DNA of 6,775 bases from DATKSS01 sp049582065 (lineage in GTDB: Bacteria; Chloroflexota; Dormibacteria; Dormibacterales; Dormibacteraceae): the NCBI GenBank assembly GCA_049582065.1, contig JBAUTF010000258.1, positions 1-6,775 of the forward strand, in the 5' to 3' direction. Position 1 is the stretch's first letter, and every line of letters begins with the position of its first letter. A model generated the notes under the pieces. It did no database searches and was not told where the DNA came from. It saw only the letters and a list, made by a program, of their open reading frames with translations. The position numbers were made by a program, and so were the translations under genes. Below are positions 5,561 through 6,775 of the stretch, piece after piece.

Positions 5561-5598
5561 CCCCGCGAACTCCGAGGCTTCGCCGTGAGTTCGCGGGG
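5561..5598 (+). promoter_or_regulatory. Perfect 12-bp inverted repeat around the carboxypeptidase start codon
   Basis: CCCCGCGAACTC (5561-5572) is the exact reverse complement of GAGTTCGCGGGG (5587-5598), with a 14-nt spacer. The spacer holds GAGG (5574-5577), a Shine-Dalgarno 7 nt before GTG, plus a 3-bp inner stem GGC/GCC (5576-5584). The right arm starts on the last base of GTG. The left arm abuts the -10 box. It could be a repressor operator spanning the transcription start, or an RNA hairpin that hides the start codon in read-through transcripts from upstream. Confidence 0.65.
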
Positions 5599-6592
5599 GC
5601 CCCTGTATGTGCGTGGCCGGCAGCGCCGCCGGCGCGATCGTTTCGTCTTCTTTCTGGCGCTCGTCCTCATCCTGGCGGCGGCGGTCACCACCGCGTTCGT
5701 GGCCGCCAACCACCGCGCGCCGATCCAGCTCAACCTCGATCACGCCACCGCCCCGGTGGCGAAGCCCTACGACCACTTCGACTTCTCGAACTACTGGCTC
5801 TTGACCCACGGCCAGCCGAACCTGCCGATCCATGGGCAGGCGGCTTACCTGGTCGACGTCGACACGCGGCAGGTGCTGTGGGAGCGCGACCCGGAGACCC
5901 CTCGCGCCCCGGCCAGCCTGACCAAGCTCATCACCGCGATGGTCGCGGTGGACGATGCGGGCTCGCTCGACACTGTGGTGACGGTCCCGGTCCAGGCGAC
6001 CCAGGTGGTCCCGAGCCTCATGGGCCTGTCCGCCGGTGAGCGCCTGACCGTCAGGGAGCTGCTCGACGGCCTCTTCCTCGAATCGGGCAACGACGCCGCC
6101 GAGGCCCTGGCGAGCGGAATCGTGCCGCGCGACCGTTTCATCAGGCAGATGAATCAGAAGGCGAAGAGCATCGGCCTAACCGAGAGCCATTTCGTCGACC
6201 CGAGCGGGCTCGACGCGCCCGGGCACGCGATGTCCGCCCACGACCTGGTCCACGCCGCCGCTTACCTGGACGAGTACTACCCGGATCTGGCGGCCATCGC
6301 GGCGACCAAAGACATCACGATTCCCGCCACCGCGACCCACAAGGCCTTCTACCCGCACAACATCAACGCCTTGCTGTTCACCTACCCGGGCGCCACGGGC
6401 TTGAAGACCGGCAACACGGACAACGCAGGAGGTTGCCAGCTCGGCACCGCCACCCGCAACGGAAGGCACCTGATCGTGGTCGTGCTGAACGACACCCACC
6501 GTTCGGCGGCAGACGCCACCGTGCTGCTCAACTATGGCTTCAGCGTCGACCCCCAGCCCGCCTTCGGGCCCTTCTCGACGACCGCGCACTAG
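5585..6592 (+). CDS. Serine-type D-alanyl-D-alanine carboxypeptidase (peptidase S11, low-molecular-mass PBP)
   Basis: A 335-residue membrane-anchored enzyme predicted to remove the terminal D-Ala from peptidoglycan stem peptides outside the membrane. All three penicillin-binding motifs are present: S-L-T-K with nucleophile S111 and general base K114, S-G-N (167-169), and K-T-G (274-276). FVDPSGLD (203-210) is also typical. A basic cytoplasmic N-terminus (RGRQRRRRDR, 10-19) precedes one hydrophobic segment (about 20-41), so the protein is probably held by an N-terminal anchor. The C-terminal PBP5-type domain and amphipathic anchor are absent, and the chain ends about 60 residues after KTG. GTG 5585 is chosen because it starts just before the basic/hydrophobic segment and has GAGG 7 nt upstream. 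The much longer frame upstream only shadows the lipoprotein gene. A promoter and inverted repeat lie at its start; enolase follows after 12 bp. Confidence 0.92.
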   Translation: MSSRGPLYVRGRQRRRRDRFVFFLALVLILAAAVTTAFVAANHRAPIQLNLDHATAPVAKPYDHFDFSNYWLLTHGQPNLPIHGQAAYLVDVDTRQVLWERDPETPRAPASLTKLITAMVAVDDAGSLDTVVTVPVQATQVVPSLMGLSAGERLTVRELLDGLFLESGNDAAEALASGIVPRDRFIRQMNQKAKSIGLTESHFVDPSGLDAPGHAMSAHDLVHAAAYLDEYYPDLAAIAATKDITIPATATHKAFYPHNINALLFTYPGATGLKTGNTDNAGGCQLGTATRNGRHLIVVVLNDTHRSAADATVLLNYGFSVDPQPAFGPFSTTAH

Positions 6593-6605
6593 ACTTCGGG
6601 AGTCT
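6591..6605 (+). promoter_or_regulatory. Short stem-loop carrying the enolase Shine-Dalgarno
   Basis: AGACT (6591-6595) pairs with AGTCT (6601-6605) across TCGGG. GGGAG (6598-6602), the only ribosome binding site candidate, straddles loop and stem and is 2 nt from TTG 6605, an unusually short spacing. The structure overlaps the carboxypeptidase stop. With 5 bp it is marginal. Confidence 0.3.
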
Positions 6606-6775
6606 TGGCTCGACTCACGGGATTGTCCGCTCTCGAGGTGCTGGATTCGAGGGGAAACCCGACCATCGCGGTGACCGCGCGAACGGACCGCGGCATGGGA
6701 ATGGCGATCGTCCCCTCGGGCGCGTCGACCGGCGTCCACGAGGCGGTCGAGCTACGCGACGGCGACCCGAAGCGC
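6605..6775 (+). CDS. eno: Enolase (phosphopyruvate hydratase), N-terminal 57 codons only
   Basis: Enolase interconverts 2-phosphoglycerate and phosphoenolpyruvate in glycolysis and gluconeogenesis in the cytoplasm. The visible part matches its N-terminal domain: SALEVLDSRGNPT (8-20), the loop VPSGASTG (36-43) whose S41 corresponds to the Mg-binding S42 of E. coli, and HEAVELRDGD (45-54). The usual acidic or polar residue after STG is V44. The family is about 420-430 residues, so most of the gene lies beyond the right edge. TTG 6605 gives the normal N-terminal length before DSRGNPT; TTG 6623 would remove the first strand. Twelve bases separate it from the carboxypeptidase stop, so co-transcription is likely. 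Confidence 0.93.
   Translation, partial: MARLTGLSALEVLDSRGNPTIAVTARTDRGMGMAIVPSGASTGVHEAVELRDGDPKR

Noticed and set aside
5009..5584. N-terminal extension of the carboxypeptidase frame into the lipoprotein gene
   Set aside because: The extension overlaps the conserved CapA coding region in another frame and would bury the signal anchor in the middle of the protein.
5472..5584. Possible c-di-AMP or other wall-gene riboswitch
   Set aside because: I could not match conserved riboswitch core motifs; only a 5-bp stem and the start-site inverted repeat are visible.

Overview
This is a GC-rich bacterial window (roughly 60-70% G+C by eye) with tight gene spacing and many GTG or TTG starts. The seven-iron ferredoxin is of the Thermus/Azotobacter type, and the other genes (isocitrate dehydrogenase, GT2 glycosyltransferase, CapA-like lipoprotein, S11 D,D-carboxypeptidase, enolase) would fit an uncultured soil Chloroflexota/Dormibacterota-like or actinobacterium-like lineage. 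That placement is inference; no rRNA or other decisive marker is present.

Layout. On the minus strand, 1386 down to the left edge is an incomplete gene for a protein kinase-like fold that lacks the catalytic motifs, followed by a long Pro/Ala-rich tail. Only 27 bp separate it from a divergent plus-strand operon: a seven-iron ferredoxin (1414-1662), an isocitrate dehydrogenase (GTG, 1670-2758) and a 105-residue protein of unknown function (TTG, 2755-3072) whose start overlaps the dehydrogenase stop. A GT2 glycosyltransferase (3966-3160, minus) converges on this operon. Plus-strand genes follow: a CapA/PGA_cap-type predicted lipoprotein (4236-5471), an N-terminally anchored D-Ala-D-Ala carboxypeptidase (5585-6592) and the first 57 codons of enolase (from 6605, cut by the right edge).

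The most unusual structure surrounds the glycosyltransferase. At 4029-4239 lies a dead chimera made from an internal piece of the dehydrogenase gene joined directly to the 3' end of the small unknown gene, in the same orientation as the originals. The glycosyltransferase therefore sits between two direct copies of the small gene's end. A REP-like palindromic repeat (4254-4303) and an inverted 15-bp piece of it (3092-3106) bracket the same gene. The lipoprotein reading frame begins on the stop codon of the dead copy and runs in frame through the repeat, so debris seems to supply its N-terminus.

The second notable structure is a perfect 12-bp inverted repeat (5561-5572 / 5587-5598) just after a good -10 box. 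It encloses the ribosome binding site and the GTG start of the carboxypeptidase.

Functionally the window mixes central carbon and redox metabolism (ferredoxin, isocitrate dehydrogenase, enolase) with envelope genes (glycosyltransferase, CapA-like lipoprotein, carboxypeptidase) and a possible signalling scaffold. Nothing seen ties these groups into one pathway. No tRNA, rRNA, CRISPR array or transposase was found.
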